DNA of 64,000 bases from Flaccisagitta enflata. Its lineage: Eukaryota; Chaetognatha; Sagittoidea; Aphragmophora. A program made the translations under genes and the position numbers. The notes under the pieces are model-generated. The model worked only from the letters and a program-made list of their open reading frames with translations. It did not search any database and was not told where the DNA came from. Below are positions 50,101 to 61,016 of this stretch, piece after piece; within the stretch, counting starts at the first letter, position 1; each line of letters begins with the position of its first letter. Location: positions 110,298,001 to 110,362,000 of the forward strand of contig OZ231126.1 of NCBI GenBank assembly GCA_965153355.1, written 5' to 3'.

Positions 50101-50940
50101 AGTGTCTGCTGGGTGTCTGCTGAGTCCATCCCCAACTTAGTAGAAGGTGCCTGCTAGACATTCATAGTCAGTACAACGTTAAGTATTTGGTGTCTGCTGG
50201 GTGTCTGCTGGATCCATCCCCAACTTAGTAGTAGGTGTCTGCTGGGTGTCTGCTGGATCCATCCCCAACTTAGTAGTAGGTGTCTGCTGGGTGTCTGCTG
50301 GTACAATCCCCACATTATTAGAAGGTGCCTGCTAGACATTTATAGTCAGTACAGCGCTAAGTACTAGGTGTCTGATGGGTGTTTGCTGGATCCATCCCCA
50401 ACATAGTAGTAGGTGTCTGCTGGGTGTCTGCTGGTCCAATCCCCACATTAGTAGAAGGTGCCTGCTAGACATTCATAGTCAGTACAACGTTAAGTATTTG
50501 GTGTCTGCTGGGTGTCTGCTGGACCCATCCCCAAATTAGTAGTAGGTGTCTGCTGGGTGTCTGCTGGACCCATCCCCAAATTAGTAGAAGGTGCCTGCTA
50601 GATATTCATAGTCAGTACAACGTTAAGTATTTGGTGTCTGCTGGGTGTCTGCTGGATCCATCCCCAACTTAGTAGTAGGTGTCTGCTAGGTGTCTGCTGG
50701 ATCCATCCCCAACTTAGTAGTAGGTGTCTGCTGGGTGTCTGCTGGTCCAATCCCCTCATTAGTAGAAGGTGCCTGCTAGACATTTATAGAGTCAGTACAG
50801 CGCTAAGTACTAGGTGTCTGCTGGGTGTCTGCTGGATCCATCCCCAACATAGAAGTAGGTGTCTGCTGGGTGTCTGCTGGTCCAATCCCCACATTAGTAG
50901 AAAGTGCCTGCTAGACATTCATAGTCAGTACAACGTTAAG
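47116..50940 (+). repeat. 45-bp minisatellite with about 444-bp higher-order unit
   Basis: Plus-orientation array directly continuing the block broken by the retroelement. Linker GCCTGCTAGACATTCATAGTCAGTACAACGTTAAGTATTT alternates with a TTTATAGAG / GCGCTAAGTACTAGG variant. Equivalent positions recur at 444-bp steps (50154 to 50598; 53056 to 53500). No gene. Confidence 0.95.
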
Positions 50941-50942
50941 TA

Positions 50943-51586
50943 ACGGGTGGTCAAAAAAAAAGTGACTAAGCTAGAATTTTTTCCAATAAGTTTGAAAATT
51001 TTTTTATGACTTAGTATTTTGAAAATGAAATAAAATGTATGAAAAAATTTATTTTTTTTTGATTTTGTAAAAGAAATAAGTATATAAATCCAAAAAAATG
51101 AAATGTTTGCATAAATCAGTTATAACATAGATAATCAATGGTTTTTAAGAAACAATCATATTTATTAGGTCCCGTCTGAAATAAATACAATTATTCATAA
51201 GCCTCCAAGCTTTGGTTTAAGAGATTTGAGTAGAAAAGAAATTGATGTTTTTTAGAAGTATCTTTTTTTTTGGTATATGTTTGTATTGTTATAATTTTTC
51301 TCCGGTTTTTTATTAGTTTTTGAGTCGTCCTTAACTATAGATAGTGAATCTATAAAAAGATTTCAATTTTTTAGCAGAAAATTTTTAGTAAAAATCAAGG
51401 TGGTCCAAAATTAAAATCAGTTTTTTGTAAATAATTTGACATGTACACAAAATATGAAAAAATCATAATAATGGAAAAAATTTTCCTGCACCATATCTTA
51501 TTGGCAAAAAAAGAAATTTTATCCTAAACATTTTTTTACAAAAGATATGAGAAAATGAAAAAGTCACTTTTTTTTTGACCACCCGT
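50943..51586. mobile_element. 644-bp mariner-type MITE with TA duplication
   Basis: Inserted in the minisatellite linker AAGTATTTGG. The TA is duplicated (50941-50942 and 51587-51588). Ends are perfect inverted repeats of 25 bases beginning ACGGGTGGTCAAAAAAAAAG. The interior is A/T-rich with no frame over 60 codons. TA target and end structure fit the Tc1/mariner superfamily; a transposase is absent. Confidence 0.92.
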
Positions 51587-51588
51587 TA

Positions 51589-54031
51589 TTTGGTGTCTGC
51601 TGGGTGTCTACTGGTCCTAACCCCAAATTAGTAGTAGGTGTCTGCTGGGTGTCTGCTGGACCCATCCCCAAATTAGTAGAAGGTGCCTGCTAGATATTCA
51701 TAGTCAGTACAACGTTAAGTATTTGGTGTCTGCTGGGTGTCTGCTGGATCCATCCCCAACTTAGTAGTAGGTGTCTGGTGGGTGTCTGCTGGATCTATCC
51801 CCAACTTAGTAGTAGGTGTCTGCTGGGTGTCTGCTGGTCCAATCCCCACATTAGTAGAAGGTGCCTGCTAGACATTTATAGAGTCAGTACAGCGCTAAGT
51901 ACTAGGTGTCCGCTGGGTGTCTGCTGGATCCATCCCCAACATAGTAGTAGGTGTCTGCTGGGTGTCTGCTGGTCCAATCCCCACATTAGTAGAAGGTGCC
52001 TGCTAACCATTCATAGTCAGTACAACGTTAAGTATTTGGTGTCTACTGGGTGTCTGCTGGACCCATCCCCAACTTAGCAGTAAGTGTCTGCTGGGTGTCT
52101 GCTGAGTCCATCCCCAACTTAGTAGAAGGTGCCTGCTAGACATTCTATGCCTCTATGCCTACATCTCCATTGTACAATAATGAGAGACCTGATTTCCTAA
52201 TGTATTTTTGAACTATTTATTCATTTTGACTTTCGTTTTTTTTATTTGATGTGTGAATGTTTGATGCTTTTGTATGCCTCTGTCGCTTTAAAAGTTGACG
52301 AATTAAACAAACCTCATTCATAGTCAGTACAACGTTAAGTATTTGGTGTCTGCTGGGTGTCTGCTGGATCCATCCCCAACTTAGTAGTAGGTGTCTGCTG
52401 GGTGTCTGCTGGATCCATCCCCAACTTAGTAGTAGGTGTCTGCTAGGTGTCTGCTGGTACAATCCCCACATTAGTAGAAGGTGCCTGCTAGACATTTAGA
52501 GTCAGTACAGCGCTAAGTACTAGGTGTCTGATGGGTGTCTGCTGGATCCATCCCCAACATAGTAGTAGGTGTCTGCTGGGTGTCTGCTGGTCCAATCCCC
52601 ACATTAGTAGAAGGTGCCTGCTAGACATTCATAGTCAGTACAACGTTAAGTATTTGGTGTCTGCTGGGTGTCTGCTGGACCCATCCCCAAATTAGTAGTA
52701 GGTGTCTGCTGGACCCATCCCCGAATTAGTAGATGGTGCCTGCTAGATATTCATAGTCAGTACAACATTAAGTATTTGGTGTCTGCTGGGTGTCTGCTGG
52801 ATCCATCCCCAACTTAGTAGTAGGTGTCTGCTGGGTGTCTGCTGGATCCATCCCCAACTTAGTAGTAGGTGTCTGCTGGGTGTCTGCTGGTCCAATCCCC
52901 ACATTAGTAGAAGGTGCCTGCTAGACATTTATAGAGTCAGTACAGCGCTAAGTACTAGGTGTCTGCTGGGTGTCTGCTGGATCCATCCCCAACATAGTAG
53001 TAGGTGTCTGCTGGGTGTCTGCTGGTCCAATCCCCACATTAGTAGAAGGTGCCTGCTAGACATTCATAGTCAGTACAACGTTAAGTATTTGGTGTCTGCT
53101 GGGTGTCTGCTGGATCCATCCCCAACTTAGTAGTAGGTGTCTGCTGGGTGTCTGCTGGATCCATCCCCAACTTAGTAGTAGGTGTCTGCTGGGTGTCAGC
53201 TGGTACAATCCCCACATTAGTAGAAGGTGCCTGCTAGACATTTAGAGTCAGTACAGCGCTAAGTACTAGGTGTCTGATGGGTGTCTGCTGGATCCATCCC
53301 CAACATAGTAGTAGGTGTCTGCTGGGTGTCTGCTGGTCCAATCCCCACATTAGTAGAAGGTGCCTGCTAGACATTCATAGTCAGTACAACGTTAAGTATT
53401 TGGTGTCTGCTGGGTGTCTGCTGGACCCATCCCCAAATTAGTAGTAGGTGTCTGCTGGGTGTCTGCTGGACCCATCCCCAAATTAGTAGAAGGTGCCTGC
53501 TAGATATTCATAGTCAGTACAACGTTAAGTATTTGGTGTCTGCTGGGTGTCTGCTGGATCCATCCCCAACTTAGTAGTAGGTGTCTGCTGGGTGTCTGCT
53601 GGATCCATCCCCAACTTAGTAGTAGGTGTCTGCTGGGTGTCTGCTGGTCCAATCCCCACATTAGTAGAAGGTGCCTGCTAGACATTTATAGAGTCAGTAC
53701 AGCGCTAAGTACTAGGTGTCTGCTGGGTGTCTGCTGGATCCATCCCCAACATAGTAGTAGGTGTCTGCTGGGTGTCTGCTGGTCCAATCCCCACATTAGT
53801 AGAAGGTGCCTGCTAGACATTCATAGTCAGTACAACGTTAAGTATTTGGTGTCTGCTGGGTGTCTGCTGGATCCATCCCCAACTTAGTAGTAGGTGTCTG
53901 CTGGGTGTCTGCTGGATTCATCCCCATGGCTCTTATTTTTGGTGTCTGCTGAGGTGCCTGCTAGATCCATCCCAAAAAGAAGTAAAATTTTAGTGGAGGT
54001 GTCTGATGAGTCCAAGTGTCTGCTAGATCAC
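51589..54031 (+). repeat. 45-bp minisatellite, last block
   Basis: Continuation after the MITE with the same higher-order structure. The last 100 bases decay (GGTGTCTGCTGAGGTGCCTG, then GTCTGATGAGTCCAAG). A 77-bp piece of this edge (53955-54031) recurs at 59945-60021. Confidence 0.93.
52146..52314 (+). mobile_element. 169-bp insertion with CATTC duplication
   Basis: Unique sequence within the minisatellite, flanked by CATTC (52141-52145 and 52315-52319), which is single in intact linkers. It starts TATGCCTCTATGCC and ends GTTGACGAATTAAACAAACCT. The 3' end resembles the end of the Penelope-like element (GTTAGTTGAATTAAACGATT), so it could be a 5'-truncated retro-insert. This is inference from a short match. 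Confidence 0.65.
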
Positions 54032-54749
54032 ATTGAAAAGATCTTTCATAATAGATAAATCTTCATAATGTAGATGTCTGTTAAGATGAAGGATTGAAAA
54101 TGCTAGAAAATGGTGGAAAATAAGAACTATTAAGATGAATGATTGAAAATGGAAGAAAAACTTTTAATGAAATGGTTTTAATCATGAAAATTTTTTCTGT
54201 GATGAAAACTTTATCATGATAAACTTTTTTATTACAATAAATGAAATCTTTTAATTGTTTCCAAGAAAAAAAATTTTCTTTACAAATAAATTTTTTTGGG
54301 ATGAAATTTTTTTTTAGATGAAAATTACTGTAATAATGAAAATCTTTTGCTAACCTATGGGGCATTAGGAGGTGATTTCTATGCAATGATTTCACACTGC
54401 CAATAATGGCATGATCTCACAAATGACCTCCTCCTTCTCCTCCAAACTCCTCCAAACTCCACCTCCCTCCTTAAAATGATGGGTGATTTCATACTACAAT
54501 ATTACCAATGCATTCATAGGCATGCATTCTTATGCCTATGGGGTAGTGGGCTCATACTCGCGGAGGACCCCTTCACCCTATATGGGAAAAGGAGATGGAG
54601 AAGAAGGAGAAGGAGAAAATTCACCATATGTATGAAAGCTTAGGTCACAGACCCCTTTGGGGCTGCTGCCCTGCTCCCAATTCAACTTCAAGCACAAGCT
54701 ACTTAGGTAGGGCACTTTTGCGACTATTAGTATTACTTTTTTGATGCTT
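54032..54749. other. No gene recognised
   Basis: A/T-rich, with GATGAAA-type low complexity to 54350 and purine-rich GGAGAAGGAGAAG at 54590. At 54650-54690 there is an inverted match to the CAGCAGCCCTAAAGG segment of the repeat at 10980. Confidence 0.5.
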
Positions 54750-54757
54750 GTATGGAT

Positions 54758-54893
54758 TAGGGATGTGGAAGCGGTCAATTTTAGTGCCGCTTCCACCGCT
54801 TCTGCTTCCGCTTCCGCTTCCATTTTGTAGTTCAAATACTAGTAGCTATCCCATCCTCCAAAATGGAAGCGGTCCATCGCTTCCACATCCCTA
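54758..54893. mobile_element. 136-bp hAT-type MITE with 8-bp duplication
   Basis: Ends TAGGGATGTGGAAGCG and its perfect inverse CGCTTCCACATCCCTA. Flanked by GTATGGAT at 54750-54757 and 54894-54901. The interior is CTTCCGCTTCCGC-rich. An 8-bp duplication with TAGGG ends is the hAT signature. Confidence 0.93.
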
Positions 54894-55162
54894 GTATGGA
54901 TGCAGAACAACAAATGGTCAAAAAACAATCACTTTCATATTTTGCATCATACAGGTTTTTCAGACACAGAATTCCTACAGCAAATGCTACATTCAGCGCG
55001 CTAACAAAGGATGAAATGGTTTGAAGGTTCGATAACAGACATGACACAAAAGTTTGATATTGACTCAAAGACACAAGTAAGCAGACAAAAGAATGCACAC
55101 AAACATATGCATATGTACACGCACACACATGCACAGGATATGAACACACACAGGTCCTGCGG

Positions 55163-55234
55163 TTACTTCGTAGCAGTCTTTCCAGCGCCAAAGGATGTGA
55201 ATGCCCGCTTATTTTCCATAAATCGGTCAAATAT
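55163..55234 (-). CDS. Candidate terminal exon of the CIBAR-like gene
   Basis: Preceded by a strong acceptor (GTTTTTGGTCTTGCAG). In phase 0 it reads IFDRFMENKRAF...KTATK and stops at TAA. The IF--F------F pattern fits the late BAR helix of the family. The frame that takes one base less gives YLTDLWKISGHSHPLALE, which also resembles the family (H--ALE). The correct frame is therefore undecided. Confidence 0.35.
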   Translation of the reverse strand: MFDRFMENKRAFTSFGAGKTATK

Positions 55235-55606
55235 CTGCAAGACCAAAAACTCAATTATAAGGGTTTAAAAAAAAAAGTAACTGTCTTCTGTTTTTTGCAC
55301 ACAAAAGTATAGATTAAGAATATGAAGTTATTTTTTTTCATTTACGGGCCAAAAAAAATTAGACAGTTTTTTTTCTGCAAAGAAATTGTAGTTTTTAGTT
55401 TTAAAAAGCATAATATCTTCAAAATGAACTTATGTTGTTTATTGCTAATGGTAAATGATCATTCGCTGAATATCTGGGAAAAATTTTACATAGTTCTGAT
55501 GACATAAAGATACTGAAAAAACTGATTTAAACTTAAGAATATTGTCTTAGAAAAATTTATACAATCTATATACTAAAGCATTATAGAAAATGTTAGTATT
55601 AACCAT

Positions 55607-56212
55607 TATACTATCTTGGTCAAATTAAGAGTCCGCCATGTTTTCTTACATTGTGGCCAGAAAATTCAAAAAAACATATAAAAATTGGTGATCATTAGAA
55701 AGCTCTGCCAAAATGCAATCTAATGCCACCAAGCAGACCTCTGTAGCTCAATTTGTTTAGATTTTACAGCAAAAAGAGTAAAATGATTCATTTTGATTTC
55801 TAAGGTGAAAATCATTGATTTCCGTTTTTGAAATTCCAGCAGCTTCATTTGGATATTTTCTATACATAGAAATTAAAGAAACATAAGAAAATTGGTGACC
55901 GTTGTAAAGAGCTTCCATTTGCCACCAAGCAGAGCTCATTTGCTCAAATTGTTTAGATTTTACAACAAAATTAATACAAGCCTCACCCTAAGACCAAAGT
56001 AGCAAAATCAGATAAAAGAGATGAGAAACCTGTCACATGCAAATCAGTGATGCTGCTATGACACTATAAAAATCACTATACAGACAATATCTAGAGCCAA
56101 AATACGCTGTAATAAACTTTCTGTAATAAGAAAACTGGTTTTTCTGATCAATATTTAAGGTTTAAGAACTAAATTCAATTGCGAGGACTCTTATTTTGAC
56201 CAAGATATTATA
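55607..56212. mobile_element. 606-bp MITE-like element with TATCTTGGTC ends
   Basis: Left end TATACTATCTTGGTCAAATT and right end the inverse of TATAATATCTTGGTCAAAAT, both continuing through TAAGAGTCC. TA is likely the target. Inside, about 110 bases are duplicated at a 208-bp step (AAATTGGTGA...GCCACCAAGCAGA...TTGTTTAGATTTTACA at 55680 and 55888). No protein. Confidence 0.7.
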
Positions 56213-56312
56213 CTTGTCTATCAATCTATATGGCATTCAAATGAACATTGAGCAAATCATAAGTAAAAATCCAAATCATTGCAGCATGCAAATGAGGTTT
56301 GGGCGAAAATTC

Positions 56313-56475
56313 TTACAACTTGTTTAAATGTCTTAACATCCACGGAATACTATCAAATTTTGCCAAGATGTGGATGTCCCACAGGTAGCTTTTCCAAGTG
56401 ATACAACTATCCTCTTCCATCAATAATGCGAGATAATCACCCTGCATGATGTAGTGTCCGACCTTTTCCTTCTAA
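56313..56475 (-). pseudogene. Possible LINE reverse transcriptase C-terminal remnant
   Basis: A 53-codon frame contains QGDYLALLMEEDSCITWKSY. It recalls the segment before the C-terminal zinc knuckle of non-LTR retrotransposon ORF2 proteins (QG--LAL---E----WKS). After LWDI the resemblance fades and the frame stops. Upstream in the same frame is an immediate stop. Probably a short, decayed fragment. It lies directly downstream of a candidate CIBAR exon on the same strand, so an exon of that gene is the alternative. Confidence 0.35.
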
Positions 56476-56500
56476 AAATCATCGACATGGCTCTGAACAC

Positions 56501-56590
56501 CCCCTGGATCTTACTCTTCTGAGTCAAAGCCCTTGAAGTAGGTGCAGATGCGTGAACAGCAGCCTCAACTGCTGCAACCTCCTCCACACT
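56501..56590 (-). CDS. Candidate internal exon of the CIBAR-like gene
   Basis: Follows acceptor CTAACATTACAG and ends before a possible GTGTTC donor: 30 codons, phase 0 to 0. It contains EAAVHASAPTSRAL, which lines up with the A-A-M-D-A-S-R-T-S-R-H-L region of vertebrate FAM92A as I recall it. Alanine-rich amphipathic helix. The reading frame is also open upstream of the acceptor (KCRRKLRLTLQ), so the true exon may start earlier. Confidence 0.45.
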
Positions 56591-56767
56591 CTGTAATGTT
56601 AGTCTTAGTTTTCTTCTACATTTGCTAGAATTTGAATGGAGGCGAGTATTCACACAATTTTTTTTTAAATGAAAGCTAATAGCCAAAATAAGATACCACA
56701 CACTTTGCAAGTCGATAGACGTGATGCAAGTGTGTAAAAATTGTAGTTAAAAATATTGTTTTTCCTT

Positions 56768-56865
56768 CTAATCGCGCATGGCCTTCTGTTTCCTCTCTAG
56801 AGCTTTCTCTAAAACTTCAAATAATTTGTAGGACACCAGAGTCTGGCGAGCCGTAACGCATTTTG
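56768..56865 (-). CDS. Candidate exon of the CIBAR-like gene, ends in a stop
   Basis: Follows a good acceptor (CACTTTTCTATAG). Reads KCVTARQTL...EKALERKQKAMRD and then TAG. C--AR--L followed 15 residues later by LER resembles the middle BAR helices of the family. It needs one base from the preceding exon, whereas that exon's GT donors are all phase 0. No GT donor precedes the stop, so the exon may be truncated or mis-modelled. Confidence 0.4.
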
Positions 56866-56999
56866 CTATAGAAAAGTGTTACATGAGTGGAACTCAATAA
56901 GTTGAATTGATTATCGGTAGCTTTGAAGCGAGGTTTTGCTCTCATGATGATGAGAGTCGCTCGGCCAATCCAAGATCGGAACGGTTGAGATCGAACCAA

Positions 57000-58039
57000 T
57001 GAGAGTCAACTATGAGGGGAACTCAAAAAGAGAGAGCAATACTAGAAATTCGATAGCTTAACTTTGACATAGTACTACTACTATGCCGAAGCATACTTTT
57101 CTTTCGTTTATACACGATTGGAAAGCCCATATCCTAAACCTTATTTGGAGAGATTTCCAGCTTTGCCAACCACACTGTTCTCTCTCTGGAAGTTGTTGTT
57201 CAAAAAAAGGGAAATCGAAATTGAGTGAAAAAAGGAGAATTTTTTTTTTAAATTGGCTAAAAAACATACTAAATGATAACTTTTGTAAAATTCTGATTGC
57301 ACCACTGCGTTTATCTGCGTTTCTACTTTCAAAAATGGTAAAGAACGCCAATATTGAGTGCCCCACTGAGAGGTGATGAATATTTTTTTTAACTTTCATA
57401 TATCTATCAATAATTTTTTTCCATATATCTTTTATCTTTGCTACTTTAGGTAAGTCTCTTTGTCTGTGTTTGTCCCTGTGTGTGTGTCTCACCTGTGTGT
57501 GTGTCTCACCAAGTCCGCTGAAAAATAGAAAGAAAAAGAGCGCAAAAAAAGCTTACTGTAAGAACCGTCAAAAATTAATTTCCATCTATTCTTCCGTCTG
57601 AAAATTAAAAAACCGCTTGACCAAAACATTTCTGGAAGTATAGGGTAATACCCCAAAACTAAGCTCTTGCAGTGAAGTGATTTCCTACTCATGTCTCTCC
57701 TCATCCTTCTCATCCACCTTATCTTATCCTCTTCTTCTTCCCTACTTTTATTTTTCACCTATCTGTTTGACCTCCCTAGGAATTAATCTATTTTCTCAAA
57801 AACAAGGCCAACACCTATAAGTCGCGTGCGAGAATTACTTACATAATCGCCTAATTATATAAGTGCATTATTTCCTGTAATGACGATAATGACTATAATT
57901 ACCTATTGACCTATGGCGATAATGCACGCCCCTTCTTAACTGAGGTAACTTTTTAAAAATTCCTCAGCATCGCCACCCATGCAGGGCTGTTATATACATG
58001 TAGACGAATGTATCCATGCAAAAAACAAAAAATTCTGTT
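57000..58039. other. Intron-like sequence, no gene recognised
   Basis: A/T-rich, with overlapping short frames on both strands (57058-57492, 57083-57376, 57489-57758) that lack recognisable features. A SINE-like head fragment (AAACAAGGCCAACACCTATAAGTCGCGTGCG) lies at 57802-57832 without body or tail. Confidence 0.5.
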
Positions 58040-58770
58040 GGGATTTTTACGAGAAAATGCCGTTAAATGCCGTAAAAAGCCGTAAAAATGGCATTTTTGA
58101 CCGTTATATCGGATTAAACTGATTTAGAAACAGCGACTCTCATCGAAACAGCGACTCTCATCGGTTAATGCTGACATGGCACTGAAACACATTCATGCAC
58201 AGATTCAAGTGAAGCCGTCACCATAGGGTATCAGATTATGCCGTAAAATGCCGTAAAAATGGCATTTTTGACCGTTATATCGGATTTAACTTATTCAAAA
58301 ACAGCTGCTCTGGTCAGATAATGCTAAAATGGCACTGACACATATTCTCACGTAGATTCGAGTAAAGCCGTCATCATAGGATATCATTTTATGCCGTAAA
58401 ATGCTGTAAAATGCCATAAAAATGGCATTTTTGACCAGTATATCAGATTTAACTGATTCAAAAACAGCGACTCTTGTCTGTTAATGCTGACATGGCACTG
58501 TCACACATTCACGCAGAGATTCAAGTAAAGCCGTCACCAAAGGGTGTCATTTTTTGCCATAAAGTGCGGTAAAATCCCGTAAAAATAGCATTATGCCGTA
58601 AAATGCCGAAATATGCCGTAATTTGCCGTAAAAATGCCGGTTTTGACTGTTTAAATATATTTGACTGATTCAAAAACAGCGACTTTCGTGTGATAATGCT
58701 TATATGGTACTGACACACATTCACCATAGGGTATCATCTTGAAATGCCGTTAGAAGTGCATTTTTGACCA
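58040..58770. repeat. Tandem repeat with GCCGTAAAAATGGCATTTTTGACC core
   Basis: About four units with period 150-180 bp. Each also has CAGCGACTCT, TGCTGACATGGCACTGA and GAAGCCGTCACCATAGGG. Clearly related to 34640-35252 by the GCCGTAAAA core and the CCGTCA element, but with different spacer sequence. Confidence 0.85.
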
Positions 58771-59040
58771 TTTTTTCGATGACACCATCTCATTAAGCAT
58801 GACATTCACTTGAGAACTACCAGAAAATGGATATTGTGGCATAATGCGCTCACATATCTAAGTTTCAAAGTGAAGCGGCAAAATTTGAGGTCGTAATTTG
58901 CAGTTGGTATTTTTTGGCAGTTTTTAAGGTGAATCTGCCCAAAAAACTGCCCAACCAGATTAGGCGCTGAGAAACATTCATGCAAAAATTTGGGTCAACT
59001 CGTCATCAATCAATCTAGAGTGTTTCTCTTTCATGAGGTG

Positions 59041-59169
<129 letters not shown>

Positions 59170-59316
59170 TGTGCGCATTCTCAAACACGTACACGCAAAC
59201 GCCAACACGCATACGAACGCCTGCTCGTAGTGACATTTCAATTCTCTTTCAATCTGCCATGGATGATACTGCCTTTAATAAGGACCACATTTTGCGAGTG
59301 CTTGATTTTTTGATAG

Positions 59317-59585
<269 letters not shown>

Positions 59586-59944
59586 GTGTGTGTTTGAAAT
59601 GCCTTTTTAATGGCAATTTACGGCATATTGATATATAGAATGATAGCGTGTTGACTCAGGTTTTTGCATGGATGGTTCCCAGTGCCTCATCATCAATGTT
59701 TTATCAATTTCTGACAAAAGGAGCAGTGCTTTGGACTAACAGTACCCACTAAATCATCAAGATCATCATATTACAGCCCTTAACGGCATTTTAATCAGAC
59801 TCAATCACAACGCTATACTTTGAAATTGTAACATAAGTGAGTCTCAGGCCTAAAAATCCACATTCTAATGGTTTTCAAAGAAATGTTGTGGAATCTTAGT
59901 GACAAACACCTGAAAAATGGTGAAAAATGCCGAGTTTACGGAGT

Positions 59945-60021
59945 TGTCTGCTAGATCCATCCCCAAAAGAAGGAAAATTCTAGTGGAGGTGTCTGATGAG
60001 TCCAAGTGTCTGCTAGATCAC
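59945..60021 (+). repeat. Displaced copy of the minisatellite edge
   Basis: 77 bases from TGTCTGCTAGATCCATCCCC to TCTGCTAGATCAC match 53955-54031 with a few changes. It stands alone, about 6 kb from the array, immediately downstream of CIBAR-like exon 3. Confidence 0.9.
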
Positions 60022-60056
60022 GGGTACCAGCATTTATGCAAAAAATGTTTACAAAA

Positions 60057-60203
60057 TTAGGTCTTTTTCTTCTTGGCAACATCATTTGGTGTTCTGCCCA
60101 GGTTATGGCTGCTTCCATTTGGCATTGTAACAATTTGCTGAGCCTCAACATGAATTCTAACAAGATGTGTCACAACAACTTTCCCGTAGCTTTTAATCGC
60201 CCG
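60057..60203 (-). CDS. CIBAR1: CIBAR-like gene, exon 3 (3' limit uncertain)
   Basis: Joined to exon 2 across an 813-bp intron (donor GTAATT, acceptor ATCAACTGAG) it gives a continuous helix IVEFE/RAIKSYGKVV. The KSYG matches the K-T-Y-G of vertebrate FAM92A at the same point of the BAR domain. The frame then runs through VEAQQIVTMPNG and LGRTPND to a TAA at 60057-60059. Homology supports at least the first ten codons. GT donors after KVV would shorten the exon. If the stop is used, the protein is only 144 residues, about half the usual length. Confidence 0.55.
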   Translation of the reverse strand, partial: RAIKSYGKVVVTHLVRIHVEAQQIVTMPNGSSHNLGRTPNDVAKKKKT

Positions 60204-60239
60204 CTCAGTTGATAGCACTCATTCCTCTCATTCCAGATG

Positions 60240-60815
60240 CTTAATTTTGAAAAAGGTTATCAACTATAGTGACATTGGGACTTAGTGGGATAATCTTATG
60301 CCAGTGCATGAAAAATGTCGATTATGACAAAGAAAATGTATCAAAACAATAACTTAATTCAGTGTTGACAACAGCACTCACCAAAACTTATTTGATTCTC
60401 ATTTTTTTACATTTTCCAAGAAGGGATGTCATCATAAAATCGCTCTCGTTTCTAAACAGTTTAAGCCACAAGAATGGGATTGGTCCCAAATGATAGATCT
60501 TTTGCATTAGTTTCTGAATCTCACTAATTTTTTTTTACTTATCTAAACTAAAAGTATACTAATAACTACTTATAGGTGAATGTAGACTTTTTTCCTAGGT
60601 AGTAAAAACCACCATTTTCAAAAGTACAATATGTAAATGAGATTTTAAATTCCTTTGAATGAACAAAATTTTGCCTCTTTCAATTTCCTATTTCATTTTT
60701 TTTTTTTATCTATCTTTTTTTTCTCGATCTCAAGTGCCTTTATCAGTTCAATAAAAATTTTATCGACATACGAAGAAAAAAAGGGCATGCATATAATCCC
60801 TCGTCCCTTATAAAA
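60240..60815. other. Intron-like sequence, no gene recognised
   Basis: A/T-rich with poly-T runs. No coding frame with recognisable features on either strand. Confidence 0.5.
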
Positions 60816-60965
60816 AGTAACGCGGGGTTACAATATTGTTGTTGATGGTTGGATAGGAGGGGCATTTAACTTTTCATACCCCATCACAAAAAAAAAATTC
60901 ACATAGATAACCATTTTCACAATTTTGCATTACTAAACAAAAACAGACCAAGCAACGGACGAAAA
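60816..60965 (+). repeat. Diverged CACAATATTG-headed repeat copy
   Basis: ACGCGGGGTTACAATATTGTTGTTGATGG, then GGGGCATTTAAC and CATACCCCATCAC. Related to 14957-15020. The end is degraded (AGACCAAGCAACGGACG). Confidence 0.65.
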
Positions 60966-61016
60966 CATCCCTCAATAAAGTTGCATTATAGCAACTTGAA
61001 ATGAATAAGAAATTAC

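Noticed and set aside
53990-54031. CTGATGAGTCC, resembling the start of a hammerhead ribozyme core, which Penelope-like elements can carry
   Set aside because: No matching GAAAC segment or closing stem follows; the same bases recur at 59990 as part of a decayed minisatellite unit.
54578-55254. 85- and 140-codon minus frames
   Set aside because: The first is a purine-rich tract plus a MITE. The second runs through a (CA)-rich stretch; only its upstream end overlaps a credible exon, which is recorded separately.
57058-57758. Minus-strand frames of 144 and 89 codons
   Set aside because: Overlapped by other frames, A/T-rich composition, no motif, and within a putative intron.
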